NCBI GenBank assembly: GCA_021847125.1
Contig: JAJZUK010000053.1
Coordinates: 1 to 7,139 of the forward strand
Reading direction: 5' to 3'
DNA from: Pseudomonadota bacterium
GTDB lineage: Bacteria; Pseudomonadota; Gammaproteobacteria; Burkholderiales; SG8-39
DNA: 7,139 nt
The notes beneath the pieces are model-generated. The model made no database searches and was not told the DNA's origin. It worked only from the letters and a program-made list of their open reading frames with translations. Made by a program: the position numbers and the translations under genes. Positions 1 through 6,539 of this stretch are shown here, piece after piece (position 1 is the stretch's first letter; each line of letters opens with the position of its first letter).

Positions 1-401
1 AGTTGCGGCGGGTTGCCCTGCTGCAGCGTCAGATGCACGCGCGGGTAGCGGCGCTTGAACTCGGCCACCACGCGCGGCAGCGCGTAACGGGCTTGGGTAT
101 GGGTGGTGGCGATGGTGAGCCCACCCGCGTCCCGCTCGCTGAATTCCTGCGCCGCGCGCTTCAGGTTGTCGGCCTCCTGCAATATGCGCTCAATGATGGC
201 GAGTACCGCCTTCCCGGGCTCGGTGACCGCGGACATGCGCTTGCCGCGGCGCACGAAAATGTCGAAGCCGAGCTCGATCTCGAGTTCGCGGATCTGCTTC
301 GACACCCCCGGCTGCGAGGTGTGCAGCGCGTTGGCAGCATCGGTGAGGTTGAGCCCGCGGCGCACGGTCTCGCGCACATAGCGCAATTGCTGAAAATTCA
401 T
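1..401 (-). CDS. cysB: CysB, LysR-type regulator of sulfur assimilation (5' part; runs off the left edge)
   Basis: This is a transcription activator of cysteine biosynthesis genes; in enterics it responds to N-acetylserine or O-acetylserine and is antagonised by sulfide and thiosulfate. The minus strand reads open from the ATG at 401 to the window edge, giving 133 residues. It starts MNFQQLRYVRETVRRGLNLT. The winged helix-turn-helix covers about residues 1-60, with the CysB-typical LHTSQPGVSKQIRELE segment at 26-41. A linker helix follows, and then the start of the inducer-binding domain with TTHTQARYALP at 99-109. By family knowledge, Thr100, Thr102 and Gln103 match the anion-binding residues of Klebsiella CysB, at the same numbering. 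These features separate it from generic LysR proteins. Cbl is a close paralog, but the placement divergent from cysI favours CysB. No strong ribosome-binding site is visible; AGG at 411-409 is the best match. The C-terminal portion lies outside the window. Confidence 0.93.
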   Translation of the reverse strand, partial: MNFQQLRYVRETVRRGLNLTDAANALHTSQPGVSKQIRELEIELGFDIFVRRGKRMSAVTEPGKAVLAIIERILQEADNLKRAAQEFSERDAGGLTIATTHTQARYALPRVVAEFKRRYPRVHLTLQQGNPPQ

Positions 402-424
402 CTGCCGAACCTAAATGCCAAGGG

Positions 425-430
425 ATTATA
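425..430 (-). promoter_or_regulatory. Probable -10 element of the cysB promoter
   Basis: Read on the minus strand, 430-425 is a perfect TATAAT. It would place a transcription start near 418, only about 17 nt before the cysB ATG. The -35 position (about 448-453) reads GAACGA and is a poor match to consensus, so the promoter may be weak or may depend on an activator. The hexamer abuts the left end of the inverted repeat at 430-447, so a protein bound there would compete with RNA polymerase. This fits the negative autoregulation known for enteric CysB. The match is read by eye and has not been tested. Confidence 0.5.
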
Positions 431-447
431 TAAATATGACTATTTAT
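430..447. promoter_or_regulatory. Candidate CysB operator: perfect 7-bp inverted repeat between cysB and cysI
   Basis: The sequence is ATAAATA-TGAC-TATTTAT: two perfectly complementary 7-bp arms around a 4-nt centre. It lies in the only clearly AT-rich stretch of the intergenic region (about 420-480). A looser outer repeat flanks it: GG-A-TTATA at 423-430 against TATAACC at 458-464. LysR-type regulators bind interrupted dyads of this kind, usually in the promoter region shared with a divergent target. Its position fits activation of cysI and autorepression of cysB. A -10-like TTATAA at 457-462 could serve cysI, but no good -35 precedes it, as is common for LysR-activated promoters. The assignment to CysB is inferred from position. 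Confidence 0.5.
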
Positions 448-511
448 TCGTTCTACTTATAACCGAAGTTTATTACGCTGCGGCCTGCATTGGCAATTGC
501 TTCCACCGCCC

Positions 512-527
512 GCCCGCAATGGCGGGC
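512..527 (+). other. GC stem-loop in the cysI leader
   Basis: GCCCGC (512-517) and GCGGGC (522-527) form a perfect 6-bp all-GC stem with an AATG loop, ending 21 nt before the cysI start. No run of T follows, so it is not an intrinsic terminator. An alternative in-frame ATG (519) sits in the loop. It could affect mRNA stability or translation initiation, or it may be a chance structure in GC-rich DNA. Confidence 0.35.
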
Positions 528-548
528 ACGACGACGGGCCGCAGACGC

Positions 549-2249
549 ATGTACTTATACGACGAAATCGATCAGCGCATCGTGGACGAGCGCGTGCGCC
601 AGTTCCGCGACCAGACGCGGCGCCATCTGGCGGGTGAGTTGTCGGAGGACGATTTCCGCCCTCTGCGCTTGCAGAATGGCCTTTACATCCAAAGATACGC
701 GCCGATGTTGCGCGTGGCGATTCCCTATGGGCTGTTATCTTCAGTCCAGCTACGAAAGCTCGCCCACATAGCGCGCGCCTACGACAAGGGGTATGGCCAC
801 TTCTCCACGCGGCAGAACCTCCAGTTCAATTGGCCCAGGCTGGAGCAGGTGCCAGAGATCCTGGCCGAACTGGCCGAAGTGCAGATGCATGCGATCCAGA
901 CCTCAGGCAACTGCATCCGCAACACCACCACCGACCATTTTGCCGGCGTAGCGCAGGACGAGATCGTCGATTCCTTCATCTGGTGCGAGCTCATACGGCA
1001 GTGGTCCACCCTGCACCCCGAGTTCGCGTACCTGCCGCGCAAATTCAAGATCGCGGTCAGCGGCAGCGCCGCCGACCGCGCCGCCACTTGGGTGCACGAT
1101 ATCGGCCTGCATGCGCTGCGCGCCCCCGACGGGGAAATCGGCTTTCGCGTGATCGTCGGCGGCGGCCTCGGCCGCACGCCGATCATCGGCCATGCGATCC
1201 GCGAATTCCTGCCCTGGCGCCACCTGCTGACCTACCTCGAGGCGGTCCTGCGCGTGTACAACCGCTACGGCCGGCGCGAAAACAAGCACCGCGCGCGCAT
1301 CAAGATCCTGGTGAAGGCGCTGACGCCCGCGGTGTTCGCGCAGAGGGTCGAGGAGGAGTGGTCGCACCTGAAAGACGGCCCGGCAACGCTGATCGAGGAG
1401 GAACTGCGGCGCATAGAGAGCCGCTTCACCCGCCCCGCCTACGCGCAATTGCCTGCAACGGACGCGTTCCTCGACGCCATGCTGGCTGCCGAGAAACCAT
1501 TCGCCAACTGGCACCGGCGCAACGTGCACCCGCACAAGGTGCCGGGCTATGCCGCGGTCACATTGTCGCTCAAGCGCACCGGCGCCGCGCCCGGGGACGC
1601 GAGCGCGGCGCAGATGGATGCGATCGCGGATCTCGCCCAGCGCTATTCGTTCGGCGAGTTGCGCATCTCGCACGAGCAGAACCTGATCCTCGCCGACGTG
1701 CGCGCCTCGGATCTGCACGCGCTCTGGCGCGAAGCCAGGGCGCTGGGCCTGGCCACGCCCAACATCGGCCTGCTGACCAACATCATCTCCTGCCCCGGCG
1801 GTGACTTCTGTTCGCTCGCCAACGCCAAGTCCATCCCCTTGGCCGAGGCGATCCAGCGGCGCTTCGACGACCTGGACTACCTGCACGATATCGGCGAGAT
1901 CGACCTCAACATCTCCGGCTGCATGAATTCCTGCGGCCATCACCACATCGGCCACATCGGCATACTCGGCGTGGACAAGCAGGGCGAGGAGTTCTACCAG
2001 ATTTCGATCGGCGGCGCGCAAGGCGCGAACGCATCGCTGGGCAAGGTGATCGGACCTGCATTCGCGCAGGACCAGGTGCCCGAGGTCATCGACAGGCTGA
2101 TCGACGTTTATCTCGCCGAGCGCGAGGGCGAGGAGGAGCGTTTCATCGACACCGTGCGCCGCATCGGCATCGAAATTTTCAAGGAATATGTGTATGGCGC
2201 AGATCATCAGGCACGGCAGCGTAAAGCAAGACAATTGGCAGCTGCTTGA
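549..2249 (+). CDS. cysI: Sulfite reductase hemoprotein subunit CysI
   Basis: This cytoplasmic enzyme carries out the six-electron reduction of sulfite to sulfide with a siroheme coupled to a [4Fe-4S] cluster. The product has 566 residues. Two ferredoxin-like half-domains (about 45-110 and 325-395) alternate with two siroheme/FeS domains. Cluster ligands are visible as CPGGDFC (C415, C421) and CMNSC (C458, C462). Probable siroheme and sulfite contacts are R88 in STRQN, R124 in NCIRNTT, and K165 and K167 in PRKFKIAV. The start at 549 (MYLYDEIDQ) is chosen because it matches the N-terminus of Pseudomonas/Burkholderia-type CysI. The frame is open back to base 3, and an ATG at 519 would add ten residues, but neither extension resembles the family. 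No good ribosome-binding site is seen. There is no cysJ flavoprotein gene here, so the electron donor is unknown. The last 19 codons overlap the next gene. Confidence 0.95.
   Translation: MYLYDEIDQRIVDERVRQFRDQTRRHLAGELSEDDFRPLRLQNGLYIQRYAPMLRVAIPYGLLSSVQLRKLAHIARAYDKGYGHFSTRQNLQFNWPRLEQVPEILAELAEVQMHAIQTSGNCIRNTTTDHFAGVAQDEIVDSFIWCELIRQWSTLHPEFAYLPRKFKIAVSGSAADRAATWVHDIGLHALRAPDGEIGFRVIVGGGLGRTPIIGHAIREFLPWRHLLTYLEAVLRVYNRYGRRENKHRARIKILVKALTPAVFAQRVEEEWSHLKDGPATLIEEELRRIESRFTRPAYAQLPATDAFLDAMLAAEKPFANWHRRNVHPHKVPGYAAVTLSLKRTGAAPGDASAAQMDAIADLAQRYSFGELRISHEQNLILADVRASDLHALWREARALGLATPNIGLLTNIISCPGGDFCSLANAKSIPLAEAIQRRFDDLDYLHDIGEIDLNISGCMNSCGHHHIGHIGILGVDKQGEEFYQISIGGAQGANASLGKVIGPAFAQDQVPEVIDRLIDVYLAEREGEEERFIDTVRRIGIEIFKEYVYGADHQARQRKARQLAAA
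2181..2185 (+). promoter_or_regulatory. Ribosome-binding site deciding the first DUF934 start
   Basis: AAGGA lies inside the 3' end of cysI. It is 8 nt before the ATG at 2194 but only 2 nt before the alternative ATG at 2188. The spacing therefore favours 2194. Confidence 0.55.
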
Positions 2250-2706
2250 GCAGGAATCGATCGGCGCGCTGCCGTTCAGCGGGGACATAATCGTGCCGTT
2301 CGGTCTGTGGACAAGTCAGCGTGAGGCGCTGTCGTTTCGCCTTGGGCGCGTCGGCGTGTGGCTGGAAACGGACGCGGACCCGGCTGCGCTCGCGCCCGAC
2401 CTGCATCGCCTGGGCGCAATCGCGGTGCGCTTTGCCGGTTTTGCCGACGGCCGCGGCTATACGCTCGCGCGGCTGCTGCGCGAGCGCTACGCCTACCATG
2501 GCGAATTGCGCGCGATCGGCGACGTCCTGCGCGACCAGCTCTACTACCTCTCGCGCTGCGGCTTCGATGTCTTCGCCCTGCGCGCGGATCAGAACCCTGT
2601 GCAAGCGCTCTCCGCCTTCGACGATTTCAGCGAAGCCTACCAGGCTTCGGTCGAGCAGCCCGACCCCCTGTTCAGGCGGCGTTTGCCGCGCAATTCGCAT
2701 GTCTAA
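2194..2706 (+). CDS. DUF934 family protein, copy 1 (sulfite-reduction-associated)
   Basis: The product is 170 residues, a normal length for DUF934 (COG3749). Members are found beside cysI in many proteobacteria and are often annotated as probably involved in sulfite reduction, but I know of no demonstrated activity. The family core is clear: a beta/alpha N-terminal part with VPFGLW (35-40) and GVWL (54-57), then DGRGYT (85-90), ARLLRER (92-98), and RCGFDVF (121-127), which contains a cysteine. There is no signal peptide and no membrane segment. The start at 2194 is preferred over 2188 because of AAGGA spacing, and gives MAQIIRHG. The gene overlaps the end of cysI by 56 nt and the next gene by 8 nt, so translation is probably coupled. 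A soluble partner of CysI is a reasonable inference, no more. Confidence 0.88.
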   Translation: MAQIIRHGSVKQDNWQLLEQESIGALPFSGDIIVPFGLWTSQREALSFRLGRVGVWLETDADPAALAPDLHRLGAIAVRFAGFADGRGYTLARLLRERYAYHGELRAIGDVLRDQLYYLSRCGFDVFALRADQNPVQALSAFDDFSEAYQASVEQPDPLFRRRLPRNSHV

Positions 2707-3259
2707 TTCGACTATGCAAAGTTCAGTCACGCAGGACGGCACCGCGTTCGACGCGTGGAAACTGCTGACGCTCCGCGCGAACGAATCGCCCGCAACCGTG
2801 GCTTTGCCGGTAGGCCCGCTGCTGGTCCCCGTTTCGGTGTGGCACGCGCGCCGGCGCGAACTGATAGAGCGGGAATACGCCCACGGCTGGCCGCTGGGCG
2901 TGTGGCTGGCAGCCGGCGAGGGGCCCAGTTCGATCGCGCGCGACCTGGACGATTTCAGCATGATCGCCGTGCACTTTCCCAGCGCGACCGATGGCCGCGG
3001 CTGCTTCACGGCGCGCCTGCTGCGGGAGCGCCACCTTTATCGCGGCAAATTGCGCGCCTTCGGCAAGCTGCGGCGCGAGCAGCTGGCCTTCCTGCGCTTC
3101 AGCGGCTTCGACAGCTTTCGCGCGCACGCCGAACCGGACGCGAACGCGCCGGTCCGGGCCGCGTACGCTTGCGAGCAGGGCGGTCTGGCGGCAGCCGCGA
3201 AGCCGCCGCGCCAGGTCCCATTGCGGCTTGCCCGGTCAGCGACGGCGCGCGCAGCATGA
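2699..3259 (+). CDS. Diverged second DUF934-like protein
   Basis: The product is 186 residues and is a paralog of the preceding gene. Aligned by eye from the DGRG motif, 25 of 46 positions are identical: DGRG (98-101), ARLLRER (105-111) and GFDSF (136-140). The upstream LLVPVSVW (41-48) and LGVWL (66-70) also correspond. Differences are consistent with changed function: C122 of copy 1 is serine here (S135), the RGYT motif is RGCF, and a tail of about 45 residues after residue 142 is rich in alanine and basic residues. The N-terminal 25 residues do not resemble copy 1. The start at 2699 overlaps copy 1 by 8 nt (ATGTCTAA); an ATG at 2714 is the alternative, and neither has a clear ribosome-binding site. 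The stop overlaps the cysH start as ATGA. The unbroken frame argues against a pseudogene. Function is unknown. Confidence 0.82.
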   Translation: MSNSTMQSSVTQDGTAFDAWKLLTLRANESPATVALPVGPLLVPVSVWHARRRELIEREYAHGWPLGVWLAAGEGPSSIARDLDDFSMIAVHFPSATDGRGCFTARLLRERHLYRGKLRAFGKLRREQLAFLRFSGFDSFRAHAEPDANAPVRAAYACEQGGLAAAAKPPRQVPLRLARSATARAA

Positions 3260-3999
3260 AACGCGACCATCCGTTCGACGTCGACGATGCCGAGCCGCCG
3301 CCAACGCTTGCGCGCAAGGTTGCCGCCGCGATCGAACTGCTATGGGACATCGCGCGCAGATTCGATCCCGCAGTGCTTGCCTCCAGCCTGGGTGCGGAAG
3401 ACATGGTGCTGACCGATCTCATCGCGAAGCACGCGCCTACGATAGGAATCTTCACGCTCGATACCGGACGGCTGCATGCGGAAACCTACCGTCTGTTGCA
3501 GCAGGTCACGGATCGATACGATTTGCGCATACGCGTGCTCTATCCGGACGGCGAAGCGCTCGAACGTCTGGTCGCCGACCATGGAATCAACGGTATCTTC
3601 AGCAGCGTGACAAGCCGAAAAGCCTGCTGCGAAGTACGCAAGGTGGAACCGCTGCGCCGCGCCCTCGCCAGCAAGCGCGCCTGGATCACCGGCCTGCGCC
3701 GCGCTCAAAGCCCCACCCGCGCGAGCCTGCCGCTGCAGGAGCACGACGCGGCGAACGGCCTGGAAAAATTCAATCCGCTCTCCGACTGGCGGGAGCAGGA
3801 TGTCTGGGCCTACCTTCGTGTCTTCGGCGTCCCCTACAACGAACTTCACGATCACGGTTTTCCGAGCATCGGTTGCGCGCCCTGCACCCGCGCGGTGACG
3901 CCGGGCGAGGACATCCGGGCGGGACGCTGGTGGTGGGAGGAGCCGGGCGGAAAGGAATGCGGTCTGCATCTAGCGAGGCGCCGGCGGGCCGCCGCCTGA
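3256..3999 (+). CDS. cysH: Assimilatory adenylyl-sulfate (APS) reductase CysH, [4Fe-4S] type
   Basis: This cytoplasmic enzyme reduces APS to sulfite and AMP, using thioredoxin or a similar thiol as reductant. The product has 247 residues. The adenine-nucleotide alpha-hydrolase fold shows the modified PP-loop SSLGAEDMVL (43-52), TLDTGRL (67-73) and the RRAQSPTR segment (148-155). The cysteine pairs KACCEVRK (C124, C125) and GCAPC (C207, C210) are the [4Fe-4S] ligands that mark APS reductases and are absent from the PAPS reductases of enterics. The catalytic cysteine is C235 in KECGLH near the C-terminus. The start at 3256 overlaps the previous stop as ATGA, which suggests translational coupling; no separate ribosome-binding site is seen. 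The APS-type CysH agrees with the absence of an APS kinase gene or domain here. Confidence 0.95.
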   Translation: MKRDHPFDVDDAEPPPTLARKVAAAIELLWDIARRFDPAVLASSLGAEDMVLTDLIAKHAPTIGIFTLDTGRLHAETYRLLQQVTDRYDLRIRVLYPDGEALERLVADHGINGIFSSVTSRKACCEVRKVEPLRRALASKRAWITGLRRAQSPTRASLPLQEHDAANGLEKFNPLSDWREQDVWAYLRVFGVPYNELHDHGFPSIGCAPCTRAVTPGEDIRAGRWWWEEPGGKECGLHLARRRRAAA

Positions 4000-4084
4000 T
4001 CCCGCGCGCAACGGAGTACGCACCCTGCATTTGCCGATTTCGCAGCCGGAATCCCTCGATCAGCCACACACTGCTCCTTCGACC

Positions 4085-5044
4085 ATGAATCCCATCCATC
4101 ACGAAATTTCTGAACTCGCGCGGCGACCGCTGCCCGCTGGCGGCGCGGCCCGCCTCGATCATCTCGACTGGCTGGAATCGGAGGCCGTCTATATCCTGCG
4201 CGAAGTCGCCGGCCAGTGCGCGAGCCCGGTCCTGTTGTTCTCCGGCGGCAAGGATTCGGTGTGCCTGCTGCGCCTGGCCGAGAAGGCATTTCGCCCCGGG
4301 CGGTTCCCGTTCCCGCTGCTGCACATCGACACCGGCCACAATTACGCGGAAGTCATCGAATTTCGCGACCGGCGCGCGGCGCAATTGGGCGAGCGCCTGA
4401 TCGTGCGCTCGCTGGAGGACTCGATCCGCCGCGGGACGGTGGCCGTCAGGAGCCCCATTGAGTCGCGCAACAAGCATCAGTCGGTGACCCTGCTCGAGGC
4501 CATTGCCGAGTTCGGCTTCGACTGCTGCATCGGCGGCGCACGCCGCGACGAGGAAAAGGCGCGCGCCAAGGAGCGCGTGTTCTCCTTTCGCGACGAGTTC
4601 GGCCAGTGGAATCCGAAGAACCAGCGCCCGGAATTGTGGGATCTGTACAACGCGCGCACCTTCAAAGGCGAGAACATGCGCGCCTTTCCGATCTCGAACT
4701 GGACCGAGCTCGACGTATGGCAATACATTTCGCGCGAGGAACTGGGGTTGCCCTCGATCTATTTTGCCCACCGCCGAAGAATCGTGCGCCGCGGCGCGGC
4801 GCTGCTTCCGGTCACCGAACTCACGCCCGCGCGAGCGGGGGAAGAAGTGGTCGAACTGAGCGTTCGTTTTCGCACCATCGGCGACATTCCCTGCACCGCG
4901 CCGGTGGAATCGTGCGCCGATTCGACCGAGAAGATCATAGCCGAGACGGCGACCATCACGATTAGCGAACGCGGCGCGACCCGGCTCGACGACCAGACTT
5001 CGGAAGCGTCGATGGAACAGCGCAAAAAGGAAGGCTATTTCTGA
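4085..5044 (+). CDS. cysD: Sulfate adenylyltransferase subunit 2 (ATP sulfurylase small subunit) CysD
   Basis: CysD forms APS and pyrophosphate from ATP and sulfate, driven by GTP hydrolysis on CysN. The product is 319 residues from the ATG at 4085, close to the roughly 300 usual for the family. Visible marks are HLDWLESEAVYILREV (26-41), the PP-loop SGGKDS (53-58), HIDTGHNYAEVIEFRD, the GGARRDEEKARAKER motif, FPISNWTELDVWQYI, and the typical C-terminus EQRKKEGYF. The start is uncertain. The 85-nt gap after cysH has no ribosome-binding site near 4085. GGAG at 4013-4016 is well spaced only for a CTG at 4025, and the frame is open from there through a TTG at 4031. The ATG is kept as the conventional choice. 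The stop overlaps cysN as TGATG. Confidence 0.95.
   Translation: MNPIHHEISELARRPLPAGGAARLDHLDWLESEAVYILREVAGQCASPVLLFSGGKDSVCLLRLAEKAFRPGRFPFPLLHIDTGHNYAEVIEFRDRRAAQLGERLIVRSLEDSIRRGTVAVRSPIESRNKHQSVTLLEAIAEFGFDCCIGGARRDEEKARAKERVFSFRDEFGQWNPKNQRPELWDLYNARTFKGENMRAFPISNWTELDVWQYISREELGLPSIYFAHRRRIVRRGAALLPVTELTPARAGEEVVELSVRFRTIGDIPCTAPVESCADSTEKIIAETATITISERGATRLDDQTSEASMEQRKKEGYF
5027..5034 (+). promoter_or_regulatory. Ribosome-binding site of cysN
   Basis: AAGGAAGG sits 9 nt before the cysN ATG, inside the last codons of cysD. It is the best Shine-Dalgarno match in the operon. CysN can therefore be initiated independently as well as through the TGATG coupling. Confidence 0.6.
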
Positions 5045-6324
5045 TGTCCGCCCTCGAAAATCTGTCGATGCCCGATCATGGCCTGCTGCGCTTTCTCACC
5101 TGCGGCAGCGTCGATGACGGCAAGAGCACGCTCATCGGGCGCCTGCTCTACGATACCAAGGCGATTCTTGCCGACACCTTGCACGCAATCGAGCGCACGT
5201 CCAGACGGCGCGGGATGGGCGGCATCGATCTGTCGCTGCTCACCGACGGACTTTCGGCCGAGCGCGAACAGGGCATCACCATCGATGTCGCCTACCACTA
5301 TTTCTCGACCGGGCGGCGCAAGTACATCATCGCCGACGCGCCCGGACACGAACAGTACACGCGCAACATGGTCACCGCTGCGTCCACAGCCGACCTGGCC
5401 ATCATCCTGGTCGATGCGCGCAAGGGCGTGCTGACCCAGACGCGGCGCCATTCCTGCATCGCGCAGCTGCTCGGCATTCGCCATCTGCTGATCGCCGTGA
5501 ACAAGATGGACCTCGTAGGCTATTCGCGGCCGGTGTTCGAGGATGTCCGGCGGGATTGCCTCGCGTTCGCTGATCGCGTCGGAATCGCGGATGTGCGTTT
5601 CGTTCCGCTGTCTGCGCTCCTCGGGGACATGGTCGTAGACCGCGGCGGGCGGATACCCTGGTATCGCGGGCCTACCCTATTGGAAATCCTGGAGACGGCG
5701 CCCGGGGCACGCGCCGGTGCCGCCGGGCCGTTCCGCTTCCCGGTGCAGTACGTCTGCCGCCCGCAGGCGGCCAGTGACCCGGAGCTGCACGATTTTCGCG
5801 GCTACATGGGCCGCGTGGAGTCCGGCGCGATCGCAGTCGGAGATGAAATCCGCGTATTGCCCGCAGGAGGGACGGCGAAGATAAAGGAGATCCGCTCGGG
5901 CGGGCAATCGCTGCCCACCGCCATTACCGCACAATCCGTCACCCTGCTGCTCGAGCGCGATCTCGATATCGGCCGCGGCGACATGATGGTCGGGGCGACA
6001 GACGCGCCACAGCCACGCAAGCAGCTCGATGCGATGCTGTGCTGGCTGTCCGAGAGGCCGCTGGCTCCAAACCGGCGCTACCTGCTGCGTCATACGACGC
6101 GGGAAGTAAAGGCGTCGCTCGCCGGCATCGCGCGCCGCCTGGACATCAATACGCTGGAGCGCGAGGCCACGGAACAGCTGCGGATGAACGACATCGGCCA
6201 GGTGACATTCAAGCTCGCGCAGCCGCTTTGCACGGATGCCTACGCGACCTGTCGTGGCACCGGCGCGTTCATCGTCATCGACGAAGCGAGCAACGATACC
6301 GTCGGCGCCGGCATGGTCCTGTAG
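5044..6324 (+). CDS. cysN: Sulfate adenylyltransferase subunit 1 (GTPase) CysN
   Basis: CysN is the regulatory GTPase of heterodimeric ATP sulfurylase; GTP hydrolysis drives APS formation by CysD. The product has 426 residues. Motifs of the EF-Tu-like GTPase domain are G1 GSVDDGKS (21-28), the G2 region around EREQGITIDVAY (73-84), G3 DAPGH (98-102) and G4 NKMDL (153-157). Two beta-barrel domains follow from about residue 225, ending in GTGAFIVIDEASNDTVGAGM. It is shorter than enteric CysN (about 475) and has no C-terminal APS kinase (CysC) domain of the kind fused in NodQ/CysNC proteins. That fits a pathway that reduces APS directly. It is the last gene of the operon; a 7-bp inverted repeat starts on the last base of its stop codon. 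Confidence 0.96.
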   Translation: MSALENLSMPDHGLLRFLTCGSVDDGKSTLIGRLLYDTKAILADTLHAIERTSRRRGMGGIDLSLLTDGLSAEREQGITIDVAYHYFSTGRRKYIIADAPGHEQYTRNMVTAASTADLAIILVDARKGVLTQTRRHSCIAQLLGIRHLLIAVNKMDLVGYSRPVFEDVRRDCLAFADRVGIADVRFVPLSALLGDMVVDRGGRIPWYRGPTLLEILETAPGARAGAAGPFRFPVQYVCRPQAASDPELHDFRGYMGRVESGAIAVGDEIRVLPAGGTAKIKEIRSGGQSLPTAITAQSVTLLLERDLDIGRGDMMVGATDAPQPRKQLDAMLCWLSERPLAPNRRYLLRHTTREVKASLAGIARRLDINTLEREATEQLRMNDIGQVTFKLAQPLCTDAYATCRGTGAFIVIDEASNDTVGAGMVL

Positions 6325-6350
6325 CCGGTCGCTGCAATCCTCGGACCGGC
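6324..6350 (+). terminator. Inverted repeat at the cysN stop, possible operon terminator
   Basis: GCCGGTC (6324-6330) pairs perfectly with GACCGGC (6344-6350) around a 13-nt loop, starting on the last base of the cysN stop codon. The position suits the end of the operon. The large loop and the lack of a T-run directly after the stem make it a weak intrinsic terminator. It could instead be a 3'-end stabilising or Rho-associated structure. Confidence 0.35.
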
Positions 6351-6474
6351 GCAGCGTTCGGTCGGCTGTTTCTGACCTGCCCGCTGCGTTTCGAAACGGA
6401 TGCGGAATTCCCGGTCCTCGTCCACGACGACGCGAGGCGGACCGGCACCGCTCCGCCGGAACAGGCCGCCGCGC
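6351..6474. other. Intergenic spacer, no gene recognised
   Basis: No reading frame here looks real. One plus-strand frame is open into tfoX and reads through the spacer, and a minus-strand frame spans spacer and tfoX, but neither shows a recognisable domain or a supported start. A small GGTC/GACC repeat (6360-6363, 6374-6377) is too short to interpret. Confidence 0.5.
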
Positions 6475-6503
6475 TTGGCTGGAGCCGTACCAGGCTCTAC
6501 AAT
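6475..6503 (+). promoter_or_regulatory. Sigma-70-type promoter candidate for the TfoX-domain gene
   Basis: TTGGCT (6475-6480, 4 of 6 to the -35 consensus) and TACAAT (6498-6503, 5 of 6 to the -10 consensus) are separated by exactly 17 nt. A start near 6510 would give a leader of about 30 nt containing AGGCGG (6525-6530), a ribosome-binding site 9 nt before the ATG. This suggests that the gene is transcribed separately from the cys operon. Confidence 0.55.
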
Positions 6504-6539
6504 CCGCCGCAGCAGTTCAACAACAGGCGGATCCAGTCC

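Noticed and set aside
436..462. Possible 8-codon leader peptide (MTIYSFYL) upstream of cysI, considered as a cysteine-attenuation leader
   Set aside because: It has no cysteine codons and no ribosome-binding site, and it overlaps the operator candidate, probably upstream of the transcript start.
3..548. Upstream extension of the cysI reading frame by 182 codons
   Set aside because: The extension runs antisense through cysB and the divergent promoter region and has no family similarity. CysI proteins begin at MYxYDE, matching 549.
903..2288. Long minus-strand open frame (461 codons) opposite cysI
   Set aside because: It is a shadow of GC-rich coding sequence on the plus strand. The translation has no recognisable domain, and the plus-strand gene is certain.
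2699..3259. Second DUF934 copy as a decayed pseudogene
   Set aside because: The frame is intact over 186 codons, core motifs are kept, and both ends overlap neighbouring genes in the usual coupled way.
3770..4771. Minus-strand open frame opposite cysH and cysD
   Set aside because: It crosses two well-identified genes and their gap on the other strand, with no domain of its own.
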